DNA of 64,000 bases from Cupriavidus pauculus (GTDB lineage Bacteria > Pseudomonadota > Gammaproteobacteria > Burkholderiales > Burkholderiaceae). The stretch's first letter is position 1. Each line of letters starts with the position of its first letter. Made by a program: the position numbers and the translations under genes. Positions 1 through 8,844 of the stretch are shown one piece after another. Where the stretch lies: assembly GCF_008693385.1 (NCBI RefSeq), contig NZ_CP044067.1, forward strand, positions 1,490,501 through 1,554,500. The letters are read 5' to 3'. The notes beneath the pieces are model-generated. The model made no database searches. It had not been told where the DNA came from and was given only the letters and a program-made list of their open reading frames with translations.

Positions 1-289
1 CCACCGTCAGCCACGGCATCAGCGCGTGCCCCTGGAAGACGACACCGCGGTCGAGGCTCGGGCCGGACACTTCCTTGCCGTCCATGATCACGTAGCCGCC
101 GCTTGCCTCCTCCAGGCCCGCCAGCACATTGAGGATCGTGCTCTTGCCGCAGCCCGAATGGCCGATCACGCAGACGAACTCGCCGCGCTCGATCTCGAAG
201 CCGACGTTCTCGAACACCGGCGGCAGGTCGGGGCGATAGCGCTTGCTCAGCCCCTGAACCGAGAGAAACACCGCGTTCTTATTCCGCAT
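1..289 (-). CDS. ABC transporter ATP-binding protein (NrtD/SsuB/TauB class), 3' part missing
   Basis: Partial gene: the start codon is at 289 and the reading frame runs off the left edge after about 96 residues. It reads MRNKNAVFLSVQGLSKRY and then a Walker A loop GHSGCGKST, followed by a Q-loop region VFQGHALMPWLTV. The MPWLTV form is typical of ATPases that energise nitrate, sulfonate, taurine and cyanate importers. The start overlaps the end of the permease gene by 11 bp, so the two are probably translationally coupled. With the permease and the NrtA-like binding protein it forms one importer; the substrate is not shown by the sequence. The signature motif and Walker B lie outside the window. 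Confidence 0.9.
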   Translation of the reverse strand, partial: MRNKNAVFLSVQGLSKRYRPDLPPVFENVGFEIERGEFVCVIGHSGCGKSTILNVLAGLEEASGGYVIMDGKEVSGPSLDRGVVFQGHALMPWLTV

Positions 290-1172
290 AACTCACCTTC
301 AGTTGAAGCCGTGCAAACAGCATGTCCAGCACCATCCCCACCACGCCGATCACGAGCACCGCGAAAATCACGTTGGAGAGCGAGAGGTTGTTCCATTCGT
401 TCCAGAGGAAGTAGCCGATGCCGCTGCCGCCGATCAGCATCTCCGCCGCGACGATCACCAGCCAGGCAATGCCCATGGAGATCCGCATGCCCGTGATGAT
501 GGTCGGCGCGGCCGCGGGCAGCACCACGCAGAACGCCTTGCGCAGCGGCGAGACTTCGAGCGTGCGCGCGACGTTGAGCCAGTCCTTGCGCACGCCCGCC
601 ACCCCGAATGCCGTATTGATCAGCATCGGCCAGATGGAGCAGATAAAGATCACGAAGATCCCGGACACCGTCGAGTCCTGGATCGTGTACAGCGCGATGG
701 GCATCCACGCGAGCGGCGAGATCGGCTTGAGCACCTGCACGAACGGATCGATCGCGCGGTAGAGCAGCGGCGACATGCCGATGACGAAGCCGAGCGGAAT
801 GGCGACGATCATCGCGAGCAGATAGCCGAGGCCCACGCGCACGAGCGAGTGCGCGAGCTGGATGCCGACGCCCTTGTCGTTGGGGCCGCGGTCGTAGAAC
901 GGGCTCTTGAGATGCCCCAGCGCTACCGTGGCGAACTGCGCGGGGGTCGGGAAACCCGTCGCGCGCTTCTCGCCCGCGCCTTGCGCGGCACCGGCCGGCG
1001 GCGCCTGCCCCATCAGCGCGGCATATTCGGCCGCGTCCGCATCGGCGCCACTCTGCGCGGCGTGCGGCGCGGCCGCGCTGCGGGGCTGCGTCGTGACCTG
1101 CCAGATGCCGAGCAGCAGCATCAACATCACCAGCGACAGGATCGCGGCGCGGATCTTGATTTGCGTCGTCAT
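279..1172 (-). CDS. ABC transporter permease of the NrtB/SsuC/TauC type
   Basis: Inner-membrane permease of 297 residues. An N-terminal membrane segment (about residues 8-28, IRAAILSLVMLMLLLGIWQV) is followed by a soluble stretch of about 70 residues and then the BPD_transp_1 membrane domain with segments such as VGLGYLLAMIVAIPLGFVIGM. The EAA-loop region reads LEVSPLRKAFCVVLPAAAPTIITGMRISMGIAWLVIVAAEM, as expected for nitrate/sulfonate/taurine permeases. The start at 1172 is chosen because AGGAGG lies just upstream; a longer frame to 1241 has no such site. It begins 13 bp after the binding-protein gene and overlaps the ATPase gene, so it belongs to the sigma-54 operon. Substrate unknown. Confidence 0.9.
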   Translation of the reverse strand: MTTQIKIRAAILSLVMLMLLLGIWQVTTQPRSAAAPHAAQSGADADAAEYAALMGQAPPAGAAQGAGEKRATGFPTPAQFATVALGHLKSPFYDRGPNDKGVGIQLAHSLVRVGLGYLLAMIVAIPLGFVIGMSPLLYRAIDPFVQVLKPISPLAWMPIALYTIQDSTVSGIFVIFICSIWPMLINTAFGVAGVRKDWLNVARTLEVSPLRKAFCVVLPAAAPTIITGMRISMGIAWLVIVAAEMLIGGSGIGYFLWNEWNNLSLSNVIFAVLVIGVVGMVLDMLFARLQLKVSYAE

Positions 1173-1185
1173 GGCTCCTCCTGCC

Positions 1186-2574
1186 TCAGGCGCGCTTGAT
1201 CTCGAAGCTATCGACGTAGCGCTGCGGCGCGCTGGCGTCATATACCTTGCCCATGACCGTGATCGGACGATTGCCGTTCTTGCCCGCGCTGGCGCCTTCC
1301 GTCATGCCGAGCGCCGCCATCTGCTTCTGCGCGTCGGTCAGCAGGAACACCTGCTGCGCGATCTGCTGATAGTTGACGTCGCCCTTGATATAGCCCCAGC
1401 GCTTCATCTGCGTGAGCATCCACGTGGCCATCGAGTACCAGGGCATCGGATCGAAGTCCGCGCGGTCGGGTTCGTTCCGCACCTTGCCGAGCCCGTCGGC
1501 AAAGCGGCCGCTCAGCGCCTGCAGGATCACGGTCTCCGGTTGGTTCAGATAATTGGCCGGCGCGATGGCCTTGGCGATCTCGGCGCGGTTCTCCTGCTTG
1601 CGCGCCATGGCGGCCGCATTGAGCACCGCGCGGTAGAGCGCCGCGAACGTGTTCGGGTTCTGTTCGATAAAGGCCTGCGACGTGCCGAACGCGCAGCACG
1701 GGTGGCCGTTCCAGATATCCTTCGACAGGATGTGGATAAAGCCGATCTGGTCGTACACGGCGCGCTGGTTGAACGGATCCGGCCCGAGGAAGCCGTCGAT
1801 GTTGCCGGCACGCAGGTTGGCGATCATCTCCGCCGGCGGCGTCACGCGTAGCTGCACGTCGCGGTCCGGGTCGAGCCCATGCTCCGCGAGGTAATAGCGC
1901 AGCAGGAAGTTGTGCATCGAGTATTCGAACGGAATCGCGAACTTGAAGCCCTTCCAGTTGCGCGGGTCGCGATTGTCCTTGTGCTTGAGCGCGAGCGTGA
2001 TGGCCTGGCCGTTGATGTTCTGGATCGTGGCTACGCGCATCGGCTGCGCGGACGACCCGAGGCCCATCGAGATGGCCAGCGGCATCGGCGCGAGGAAGTG
2101 CGACGCATCGAGTTCGCGATTGAGCATCTGGTCGCGCACGAGCGCCCAGCCGGCGGTCTTGACCAGCGTGACGTCGAGGCCCTGCGCCTCGTACATGCCC
2201 ATCGGCGAGGCCATGATCAGCGGTGTGGCGCAATTGATCGGAATAAAGCCGACCTTCAGCGACTTCTTTTCGAGCGTGCCCGGCTTCTCCAGCGCGGCGG
2301 CGCGCAGGTCGTCCATCGGCAGCAGCGAACCCACCGCGGCCATGACGGCACTGGCGCCGACGGCCTTGAGCAGGTTGCGGCGCGTCGCATCCTCGGGGAA
2401 CAGCGCCCGCACGGCCGCCGCTTCGACGAAGTCGTTCGAGAGCGATTCGGCGTCGCTCGCGCGATCGTGGGCCTCCTGCGAATGATGCCGGCCGCACTGG
2501 CAGCCGGACAGCGACGTGTCCGCGTCGTAGGGTCGGTACAGGCTCTGATCGCCTCGCTTGGTCGGTTCGTTCAT
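1186..2574 (-). CDS. Tat-exported ABC substrate-binding protein, NrtA/CmpA family
   Basis: A 462-residue binding protein. The mature part (from about residue 95, KKSLKVGFIPINCATPLIMASPMGMYEAQGL onward) matches the nitrate/bicarbonate (NrtA/CmpA) class: 'PINCATPLIMA', 'GLGSSAQPMRVATIQNINGQAITLALKH' and a late 'VWNGHPCCAFG'-like segment. A twin-arginine signal TRRNLLK sits at residues 64-70 followed by a hydrophobic stretch, indicating folded export, possibly with a bound cofactor or metal. Unusual is the roughly 60-residue cytoplasmic-type leader before the Tat motif, containing CQCGRHH (Cys25, Cys27, His30, His31). The start at 2574 has GGGG about 9 bp upstream; no shorter start would leave a normal Tat leader except an in-frame Met further in. 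The family suggests nitrate or a similar small anion, but the oxidative enzymes upstream argue for an organic substrate; unresolved. Confidence 0.88.
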   Translation of the reverse strand: MNEPTKRGDQSLYRPYDADTSLSGCQCGRHHSQEAHDRASDAESLSNDFVEAAAVRALFPEDATRRNLLKAVGASAVMAAVGSLLPMDDLRAAALEKPGTLEKKSLKVGFIPINCATPLIMASPMGMYEAQGLDVTLVKTAGWALVRDQMLNRELDASHFLAPMPLAISMGLGSSAQPMRVATIQNINGQAITLALKHKDNRDPRNWKGFKFAIPFEYSMHNFLLRYYLAEHGLDPDRDVQLRVTPPAEMIANLRAGNIDGFLGPDPFNQRAVYDQIGFIHILSKDIWNGHPCCAFGTSQAFIEQNPNTFAALYRAVLNAAAMARKQENRAEIAKAIAPANYLNQPETVILQALSGRFADGLGKVRNEPDRADFDPMPWYSMATWMLTQMKRWGYIKGDVNYQQIAQQVFLLTDAQKQMAALGMTEGASAGKNGNRPITVMGKVYDASAPQRYVDSFEIKRA

Positions 2575-2627
2575 CTCGGGCACCCCTGAATCGTTGATAG
2601 GTCGTTTTGGGAAATACTCGGGAATGC

Positions 2628-4022
2628 TCAGGCCGCGATGGCCTGTCTGGCGGTACCCGCCTGCAGCGTCGCGATGGCCACGCCGTCGCGCCACTGCTGC
2701 ATATGAAGAAAATCGGCCGTGTCGTCGAGCACGCGCCACTCACCGTCGCGCATGGGCGTGCCATGCACCACGATGGGTACGGACCGCGTCTTGAGCCGCA
2801 CCACGGGCTGGCGATGTTCGTAGCGTGCATCGCCGTGGCCCGTCACCGCATGCGCGATGGCCGACGCCTGCTGTGCGATCGGCTCGATGAAGCGGCACGG
2901 CGCGCCGTTCAGGCTGATGCAATCGCCCAATGCATAGACATCGCGCGCGCTCGTCTCGAGCGTTTGCGCGTCGACAACGATGCCCTTGTCGAAAGCAAGT
3001 CCCGCGCCACGTGCCACGCGGCTATCGGTGACGAGACCGATGGCCACGACCACCTCGTCGGCGTCGATCGTCGCGCCGTCGTCCAGCGTCAGGCGCTTGC
3101 CGCCGTCGGCCGATTGCGTAAGGCCGGCGACCACGCGAGTGCCCGCAAACTTCACGCCGGTCTGCGCGAGGCCCGCGCGCAGCCGCAGCGCGGCGGCTTC
3201 CGGCAGCATGTTGCCCAGCGGCAGCGGCTGCACGTCGATGAGCGTGACGTCGTGGCCCGCGCGCGCGAAGTCCTCCGCGAGTTCGCAGCCGATCATGCCT
3301 GCGCCGACGATGGCGATGCGGCGCCGGCCATCGCCGATGCGTGCCTGCAGGCGACTCCATCCGGCAAGGTCGTTGACGCGCCAGCACAGCGCCGGCGGCA
3401 GCGCCGCGGGCATCGCGGGGCGCGCGCCCATCGCCATGACCAGATGCGTGTAGTGCAGCGTGCCGCGCGTGGTGCGCAGCTGGTGCGTCGCCGGCGTCAG
3501 GCCGACGACGAAGGTTTCGGTAAGCAAGCGCACACCCAGCCGGCGTGCCGCATCGGTGGCCGTCTCGCGCACAAGCGATGCGGGGACCATGCCGCGGCTC
3601 AGCGCGATGGACAGCTCGGGCTTGTGATAACGATCGCCCATGCAGGACGTCACCATCGTGATGGGCACATCGCGATCGAGGCGCCGGATGGCCTCCGCCG
3701 CACTCCAGCCCGCGATGCCCGCGCCGACGATCACAACGCCACGATTCGCGACTCCACGATTCGCGACTCCACGACCGCGCGCGGCCAGGGGCGCCGCGGA
3801 TGCCGACGGCGCCGCCGATGACGGCGCCGGCATCATGACGACGACGTAAGGCTCGAAGTCCGCCTTGACCACGCCGCACAGCGGGCACTCCCAGTCTTCG
3901 GGAATGTCCTCGAAGCGCGTGCCCGGCGCGATGCCGCTGTCGGCGTCGCCCTTCTCCTCGTCATAGATAAGCCCGCATGCGCGACAGATGAACTGGCGCC
4001 ATGGATTCGACATCGCGCTCAT
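2628..4022 (-). CDS. Rubredoxin fused to FAD-dependent NAD(P)H:rubredoxin reductase
   Basis: A 464-residue fusion. Residues 8-57 are a rubredoxin: Cys13 and Cys16 (CRACG) and Cys46 and Cys49 (CPLCG) form the Fe(Cys)4 site, with the usual PEDWECP spacing. A low-complexity Pro/Ala/Ser linker (65-95) leads to an AlkT/NorW-like flavoprotein: GAGIAG at 100-105 binds FAD, GAGMIG at 240-245 binds NAD(P)H, and ALGDC at 364-368 closes the FAD site. It should pass electrons from NAD(P)H through FAD to the rubredoxin iron and on to an oxygenase-type partner. The start at 4022 has AGGAGGTG upstream and overlaps the stop of the acyl-CoA dehydrogenase-like gene in an ATGA, making that flavoprotein a plausible partner. 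Rubredoxin and reductase are usually separate proteins, so the fusion is notable. Confidence 0.92.
   Translation of the reverse strand: MSAMSNPWRQFICRACGLIYDEEKGDADSGIAPGTRFEDIPEDWECPLCGVVKADFEPYVVVMMPAPSSAAPSASAAPLAARGRGVANRGVANRGVVIVGAGIAGWSAAEAIRRLDRDVPITMVTSCMGDRYHKPELSIALSRGMVPASLVRETATDAARRLGVRLLTETFVVGLTPATHQLRTTRGTLHYTHLVMAMGARPAMPAALPPALCWRVNDLAGWSRLQARIGDGRRRIAIVGAGMIGCELAEDFARAGHDVTLIDVQPLPLGNMLPEAAALRLRAGLAQTGVKFAGTRVVAGLTQSADGGKRLTLDDGATIDADEVVVAIGLVTDSRVARGAGLAFDKGIVVDAQTLETSARDVYALGDCISLNGAPCRFIEPIAQQASAIAHAVTGHGDARYEHRQPVVRLKTRSVPIVVHGTPMRDGEWRVLDDTADFLHMQQWRDGVAIATLQAGTARQAIAA
3741..3774. repeat. 15-bp tandem repeat inside the rubredoxin-reductase linker
   Basis: Two exact copies of ACGATTCGCGACTCC (3741-3755 and 3756-3770) and the first bases of a third. 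On the coding (minus) strand it encodes a repeated five-residue unit (ANRGV) exactly at the junction between the flexible linker and the FAD domain. The unit is a multiple of three, so copy number can change without a frameshift; it probably arose by slippage in a tolerant linker. Confidence 0.85.
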
Positions 4023-5158
4023 GCCGGCACCTCCTCGCGCGACAGGCGCGCCATTTCCCAGCGCAGATGCTTGATGGCCGGCGTGACGATCGCCGCGAAG
4101 TGCGCTTCGCGGATGCGCCGTTGCGCGGCCGAGCTCACGAGGTAGCCACGCGCGCCCTGATGCAGCAGCGCGGACTGCGAAGCGCGCAGCGCAAGCTCGG
4201 CGCCCTGCGCGCGCGCATCCAGCACGTCGAGCAGATAGTCCTTGCTGCCGTCGAACGGATTCGCCGCGAGCCGGGCCACGCGCTGCTCGAGCTCGTCGAG
4301 CTCGCCCTGCATCTCGTCGGGCCGGTCGCCGAGAAAGCGGTTCACGTGACCGAGCAACGGCTCCACTTCCTGCATCGCATCGATACTGCCCTGGACGATG
4401 CCCGTCGCCATCCCGATCTGCAGCAGGATGAACGCGGCCCGGATGCGCGCGATAAACGGCTGCGCGGGATCCGCGATCAGCAGGTCTTCGCCGACGAACA
4501 GATCGTCCACGCGCACGCCCCATGTGCTCGTGCCTTCCATTCCGGAGAACTCGGGACACTGGCGCAGCGTGACCGCGCCCGTGCAATGGAGCATGAACAT
4601 GATGTCGTGCGACGGCGTGCCGTCATCGCGATACACGGTGGCGATGGCCCCGCAGTACTGTCCCGGCGCGATATGGCTGACCCATGGCAGTGCGCCGCTC
4701 ACGCGATAGCCCCCCGCGACACGCGTGGCGCGCAGCAGCATCTTCTCGATGCCCGCGAATGCCTTCATGGGATTGGACAATGCCGTACCGCCGAGCGTCT
4801 CGCCCGTTGCGTGCGTGGCCAGCAGCCGTTGCAGTGCCGGGTTGCCCGAGGCCTCCATATAGAGGCCGCAGACGTCATGGCACCACGCCAGAAAACCGGT
4901 GGAACCGCAGCGCCGGCTGATCGCGCGCATCGCATCGAGCGCGAGGCCATAGCGGCCGCCGCTGCCGGACAGATGCGCGGCGAATGCGCCGGCCTTGCCG
5001 AGGTCGGCCATGATCTCGCGCGGATAGTGCCCCTCGTGATCGATGCGATAGGCGGCATCGGCCAGCGGTCCGTCGGCGATCGACGTCACGCGCTGCATCA
5101 CCATGGCGTCTGTCCACGATGGCTCGAATATCGGTGCACTGGCTACAACGGTGGTCAT
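4019..5158 (-). CDS. Acyl-CoA dehydrogenase-family flavoprotein (possible monooxygenase of the SfnB/DszC kind)
   Basis: A 379-residue protein with the acyl-CoA dehydrogenase fold: an N-terminal helical part with [12 protein letters not shown], a beta-domain with [12 protein letters not shown] and [11 protein letters not shown], and a C-terminal helical domain ending [30 protein letters not shown] do not see a convincing catalytic glutamate for acyl-CoA dehydrogenation, and relatives of this type (SfnB, DszC, flavin-dependent hydroxylases) use FAD or FMN with oxygen. Clustering with a rubredoxin-reductase and an importer rather than with CoA ligases fits an oxygenase-like role; this is inference. 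The start at 5158 follows GGGAG. It lies 56 bp after the OsmC-like gene and overlaps the next gene by 4 bp (ATGA). Confidence 0.8.
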   Translation of the reverse strand: MTTVVASAPIFEPSWTDAMVMQRVTSIADGPLADAAYRIDHEGHYPREIMADLGKAGAFAAHLSGSGGRYGLALDAMRAISRRCGSTGFLAWCHDVCGLYMEASGNPALQRLLATHATGETLGGTALSNPMKAFAGIEKMLLRATRVAGGYRVSGALPWVSHIAPGQYCGAIATVYRDDGTPSHDIMFMLHCTGAVTLRQCPEFSGMEGTSTWGVRVDDLFVGEDLLIADPAQPFIARIRAAFILLQIGMATGIVQGSIDAMQEVEPLLGHVNRFLGDRPDEMQGELDELEQRVARLAANPFDGSKDYLLDVLDARAQGAELALRASQSALLHQGARGYLVSSAAQRRIREAHFAAIVTPAIKHLRWEMARLSREEVPA

Positions 5159-5214
5159 GGCGGTTCTCCCGTGGTTCTTGACCTGCGGTGCGCGGTGTCG
5201 CGCGAAATCGGTCG

Positions 5215-5754
5215 TCAGTCGGCCAGGCCGATCGAGAACACCACCGGATTGCGCATGGTGTTGGCCACCGGCGAGTGGAAGTTGGCGTGCTGCACGATGT
5301 CGTCGAGCTGTTCGCGCGTGGCGTCGCCCTCGATCAGCACCTTCACGCGAATGGCCTGGAACCCCATGTCCTTCGGCTGGCGCTCGGCACCGCCGGCGCC
5401 CCATGCGGCCGAGTTGCCGATATCGGCTTCCAGGAACACTTCGAGGCGCGACAGGCGGACTTCGCGATACGTGGCCACGGCCGTGATGCCGACGCACAGG
5501 CAGCCGCCCAGTGCCGACAGCGCGATCTCGCCCGGTGCCGGCACGGTGTTCTCGCCGAACAGGTGCGGCGGCTCGTCGACGACCACGGGGTTGTGATCGC
5601 CGGTGAAGCTCCAGGAGCGGAACTGGCCCTTCATGACGGTGTGGACCTTGTTGATGCCGCGGCGCTCGGGGTTCTCGCGGCCGGAGGCGGCAAACTTCAG
5701 AAGGCCTTCGCGATCGATCGGTCGCAGGTAGGTGGTGACGGTCTCGGTGGTCAA
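5215..5754 (-). CDS. OsmC/Ohr-family protein with TTG start
   Basis: A 179-residue OsmC-family protein, first gene of the sigma-54 operon. The fold is seen in HLFGENTVPAPGEIALSALGGCLCVGITAVA, which carries a peroxidatic-type cysteine in the central helix (GGCLC), and in the C-terminal VKVLIEGDATREQLDDIV and SPVANTM. The family reduces hydroperoxides or handles reactive thiol chemistry. A second Cys lies two residues on, rather than the long-spaced pair of classic Ohr. The start is placed at the TTG at 5754 because GGAG sits 6 bp upstream and the family's usual length is reached there; an in-frame ATG far upstream would overrun the promoter and activator-binding region. It may protect the flavoenzymes downstream or act on the imported substrate. 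Confidence 0.82.
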   Translation of the reverse strand: MTTETVTTYLRPIDREGLLKFAASGRENPERRGINKVHTVMKGQFRSWSFTGDHNPVVVDEPPHLFGENTVPAPGEIALSALGGCLCVGITAVATYREVRLSRLEVFLEADIGNSAAWGAGGAERQPKDMGFQAIRVKVLIEGDATREQLDDIVQHANFHSPVANTMRNPVVFSIGLAD

Positions 5755-5812
5755 GGCGTGCTCCGTTTGTGTTGGATTCAGGACAGGCAAACGTGCCTGC
5801 ACAGCCTTTATC

Positions 5813-5827
5813 GCAATCGCCGTGCCA
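5813..5827 (-). promoter_or_regulatory. Sigma-54 (-24/-12) promoter of the OsmC operon
   Basis: On the minus strand the sequence is TGGCACGGCGATTGC, matching the consensus TGGCACG-N4-TTGC at every defined position with GG and GC ten bases apart. Transcription should start about 12 bp past the GC, near 5800, leaving a leader of about 45 bp before the TTG start at 5754. A sigma-54 activator gene lies immediately divergent, which makes the call strong. Confidence 0.9.
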
Positions 5828-5910
5828 ACGCGTCGAAACGCACGCAAGCTATTGATTTTCAGACGCTTTATTGAAAAATCAAACGGCACGAACCGGCATC
5901 TGCCGCCCAA

Positions 5911-5942
5911 CAAAATGTCGACAATGTCGACATTTTGTCGAC
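5911..5942. promoter_or_regulatory. Upstream activator site: perfect 12+12 bp inverted repeat plus a third half-site
   Basis: The arm CAAAATGTCGAC (5911-5922) is repeated as its exact reverse complement GTCGACATTTTG (5926-5937) across a 3-bp spacer AAT, and another GTCGAC follows at 5937-5942. The site is centred about 100 bp upstream of the -24/-12 promoter, the usual place for a sigma-54 enhancer, and about 60 bp upstream of the activator's own start. It most likely binds the activator encoded at 5985 and may also autoregulate that gene. It contains TGT-N11-ACA, one base longer than the classic NifA site. Confidence 0.82.
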
Positions 5943-5984
5943 CAATAGGCGATACTCATCGCGACGCGAACGAGGAGCAAACCC

Positions 5985-7616
5985 GTGAAGGAACAGGCCC
6001 CCATCCCGGAATCGGACCCCGAAGCCGGACTCGGCTACTGGCGCCAGCAGGAGATGCTGCTGCTGGAGCAGGTCATGGCATTGGTGGGGCGCAGCCTGTC
6101 GCCGGACGTGACCCTGCGCGAGATGCTGCATCTGATGTCGGAGCTGCTGGGCCTGAACCGCGGACGCGTGGTGCTGCTCGACGAGGAGACCGACACCGCA
6201 AGCATTCGATTTGCGTACGGCCTCACGCGCAAGGAGACGGCGCTCGGCGTCTACAAGGTCGGTGAAGGGATCACGGGCCGCGTGCTGGCGGCGGGACAGC
6301 TGACCATCGTGCAGGACATCGACCAGGAGCCGCGCTTCCTGTTTCGCGCGGTGCAGCGCGCGCATCTGCCCGAGGGCATGGTGTCGTTCATCGCCATGCC
6401 GATCAAGATCGAGCAGAAGACCGTCGGTGTGCTGGCCTGCCATCGCATCCGCATCCGCAATCGCGCGCTCAGCGACGACCTGACGATCCTGCGCATTCTC
6501 GCGACGCTGGCCGGGCAGCTGCTGCAGTTGCAGGCGACGCTGCGCGCGCGCACGAAGGTGCTCGAGCAACGCAACGAGATGCTGTCCCGCGCGCTCCAGA
6601 CCGAAGCCGCGCGCTACGGGATCGTCGGTACGGCGCCCTCGGTGCTGCAGGCGATCTCGGAATTGGAACGCGTGTCCGACGCCACGGCCAGCGTGCTGCT
6701 GATGGGGGCGTCCGGCACGGGCAAGGAGCTGTTCGCGCGCGCGTTGCACCTGGCCAGCCCGCGGCGCGAGCGGCCCTTTATCAAGATCAATTGCGCGGCG
6801 ATTCCCGAGACGCTGTTCGAGTCGGAACTCTTCGGCTACGAGCGCGGTGCGTTCACGGGCGCCAATGCCGCGCGCGCGGGCTGGTTCGAGCAGGCCAACA
6901 CGGGCACGATCTTCCTCGACGAGATCGGCGAGTTGCCGCTATCCATGCAGACCAAGCTGTTGCGCACGCTGCAGGAAGGCACGATCACGCGGCTGGGCGG
7001 CAAGCGCGAGATTGCGATCGACGTGCGGCTCGTCGCCGCCACCAATCGCGACCTCGAGCAGGAGGCCGCGCGCGGCGCGTTCCGGCAGGACCTCTACTAC
7101 CGGCTCAACGTGATTCCCATCCGGCTGCCGGCGCTGGCCGACCGGCGCGAGGATATCCCCGCGCTGGTGCTCCATTTCCTCAACCACATCAACCAGACGC
7201 ACCAGCGCAACGTCAACCTCACGCAGGCCGCGATCAACCGGCTGCAGAACCACGACTGGCCCGGCAACATCCGCGAACTCTCGAACCTGATCGAACGGCT
7301 CGTGCTGCTTGCGCAGGGCGCGATCGTCGATGAGGCGGAGGTCGAGCGCATCCTGCCGAAGCCCGATGCAACGGACCGTGCGTCGAGCGCTCCCGCGGCT
7401 GTCCCGTCGCGCGTCGCGCGGCACGACGCGCCGGCGGCCGACGACCGCGTCCCGTCGCTCGTGCGCCCCTACACGCCCGCGCACTCCCACTCGGCGCAGA
7501 CGCTGCAACAGGCGCTCATCGACTGCGGCGGCAACAAGTCGCGCGCGGCGCAGATGCTGGGCCTGACGGTAAGGCAGTTCGTGTATCGGCTGGAGAAGCT
7601 TGGCGTGCGGCCCTGA
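5985..7616 (+). CDS. Sigma-54-dependent activator, NifA type (GAF-AAA+-Fis)
   Basis: A 543-residue enhancer-binding protein. Residues about 25-185 form a GAF sensor domain ([24 protein letters not shown] through [22 protein letters not shown]). The AAA+ domain has Walker A GASGTGKE (241-248), the sigma-54 contact loop GAFTGA (288-293), and Walker [10 protein letters not shown] (308-316). A Pro/Ala/Arg linker precedes a Fis-type helix-turn-helix ([24 protein letters not shown]) at the C terminus, ending exactly at the stop. The start is GTG at 5985 with GAGGAG 8 bp upstream. It is divergent from the operon it presumably controls. No receiver domain is present, so the GAF domain should sense a ligand directly; ligand unknown. 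Confidence 0.93.
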   Translation: MKEQAPIPESDPEAGLGYWRQQEMLLLEQVMALVGRSLSPDVTLREMLHLMSELLGLNRGRVVLLDEETDTASIRFAYGLTRKETALGVYKVGEGITGRVLAAGQLTIVQDIDQEPRFLFRAVQRAHLPEGMVSFIAMPIKIEQKTVGVLACHRIRIRNRALSDDLTILRILATLAGQLLQLQATLRARTKVLEQRNEMLSRALQTEAARYGIVGTAPSVLQAISELERVSDATASVLLMGASGTGKELFARALHLASPRRERPFIKINCAAIPETLFESELFGYERGAFTGANAARAGWFEQANTGTIFLDEIGELPLSMQTKLLRTLQEGTITRLGGKREIAIDVRLVAATNRDLEQEAARGAFRQDLYYRLNVIPIRLPALADRREDIPALVLHFLNHINQTHQRNVNLTQAAINRLQNHDWPGNIRELSNLIERLVLLAQGAIVDEAEVERILPKPDATDRASSAPAAVPSRVARHDAPAADDRVPSLVRPYTPAHSHSAQTLQQALIDCGGNKSRAAQMLGLTVRQFVYRLEKLGVRP

Positions 7617-7646
7617 ACGACGCCAGACCCCGGGCGCGGCGCCTGC

Positions 7647-8753
7647 CTAGGCGGCCATGCGTTCGGCCAGGAACGGGTAGTCGGTGTACCCCACCTCGGT
7701 ACCGCCGAAGAAGGTCGCCCGGTCGTACGGGTTCAGTGGCAAGTTGCGGCGCAGCCTTTCGGGCAGGTCCGGATTCGCGATGAAGTGACGGCCGAACGCC
7801 ACGAGGTCCGCATCGCCGCTGGCCACGATGGCCTCCGCGCTCTTGCCGGTGAAGCCGCCTGCCGCGATGATCGTGCCGTGGAAGAACCTGCGCATCAGCG
7901 CCGCGGCCACGGGCGTCTGGTCGCGCGCCTCGTCCTCGATGTTGCCGGCGATGCGCGGCTCGATCAGATGCAGGTAGGCGAGCCCGAGCTTGTCGAGCTC
8001 GGCGGCGACATACGTGAACAGGCCTTCCGGATCGCTGTCCGACATATCGCCCCACGAGCCGCTCGGCCCGAGCCGGACGGCCACCTTGTCGCTGCCCCAT
8101 ACCGAGATCACCGCGCGCGTCGCATCGAGCAGGAAGCGGGCGCGGTTCTCGAACGAGCCGCCATAGCGGTCCGTGCGCTTGTTGCTGCCATCCTGCAGGA
8201 ACTGGTCGAACAGATAGCCGTTGGCGGCATGAAGCTCGACGCCGTCGAAGCCCGCCTCGACCCCGCGCCGGGCGGCCTCACGAAAGCTTTCCACGAGCGC
8301 CGCGACCTCGTCGGTCTCCAGCGCGCGGTTCGGGGTATTGGGCACCCAGCCGGACCGCGTATAGGCCACGCCGCCGTGCGGGATGGCCGACGGGCCGACC
8401 GGCTGGCTGCCGGCGGGCTGGACTTCGGCATTCGACTGGCGGCCGGCGTGGTAGAGCTGCAGGAAGATCGTGCCGCCCTTCGCGTGTACCGCGTCCGTGA
8501 CCAGCTTCCATCCGGCGATCTGGCTGTCGTCGTAGAGCCCCGGCGCGCCGAGGTAGCCGTTGCCGTTCGGCGCCGCGATGGTGGCCTCGCCAATCAGCAG
8601 CGCGCCTGGCGACGTGCGTTGCGCATAATATTCGGCCATCAGCGGCCCGGGCACCGCGCCGTCCTCGGCACGCATGCGCGTCAGCGGCGCCAGCACGACG
8701 CGATGCGAGATCTCGTAGGGGCCGACGCGGACGGGGGTGAAGAGACTGGACAT
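7647..8753 (-). CDS. Alkene reductase, Old Yellow Enzyme family (NemA/XenB-like)
   Basis: A 368-residue FMN-dependent ene-reductase. It begins SSLFTPVRVGPYEISHRVVLAPLTRMRA, the classic FMN-binding start, and has HAGRQSN, GVELHAANGYLFDQFLQDGSNKRTDRYGGSFENR with the substrate-binding His-Asn pair, and VAFGRHFIANPDLPERL at the phosphate site. Such enzymes reduce activated C=C bonds, nitroesters or quinones with NAD(P)H. The start at 8753 has AGGAGGT upstream; an in-frame Met 16 codons earlier lacks one. It converges on the sigma-54 activator gene with about 30 bp between stops. The next gene on the same strand encodes an exporter, but a separate promoter is likely. Confidence 0.93.
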   Translation of the reverse strand: MSSLFTPVRVGPYEISHRVVLAPLTRMRAEDGAVPGPLMAEYYAQRTSPGALLIGEATIAAPNGNGYLGAPGLYDDSQIAGWKLVTDAVHAKGGTIFLQLYHAGRQSNAEVQPAGSQPVGPSAIPHGGVAYTRSGWVPNTPNRALETDEVAALVESFREAARRGVEAGFDGVELHAANGYLFDQFLQDGSNKRTDRYGGSFENRARFLLDATRAVISVWGSDKVAVRLGPSGSWGDMSDSDPEGLFTYVAAELDKLGLAYLHLIEPRIAGNIEDEARDQTPVAAALMRRFFHGTIIAAGGFTGKSAEAIVASGDADLVAFGRHFIANPDLPERLRRNLPLNPYDRATFFGGTEVGYTDYPFLAERMAA

Positions 8754-8813
8754 GGTGTACCTCCTGCAATTGGGTTGAGCGCGTGTCTTGCGTGAGGACA
8801 ATCTAGGGCACGA

Positions 8814-8834
8814 AGCCCGCCGGAAAAACGGGCT
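8814..8834 (-). terminator. Possible short hairpin between MFS and alkene reductase genes
   Basis: AGCCCG (8814-8819) pairs with CGGGCT (8829-8834) across a 9-base loop, just after the MFS stop. There is no T-run on the minus-strand side, so an intrinsic terminator is only possible. It is 60 bp upstream of the alkene reductase start. Confidence 0.3.
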
Positions 8835-8844
8835 GCGCGTTGGT

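Noticed and set aside
303..1851. Plus-strand frames of 300 codons across the permease and binding-protein genes
   Set aside because: His/Arg-rich antisense translations with no signal, membrane or domain pattern.
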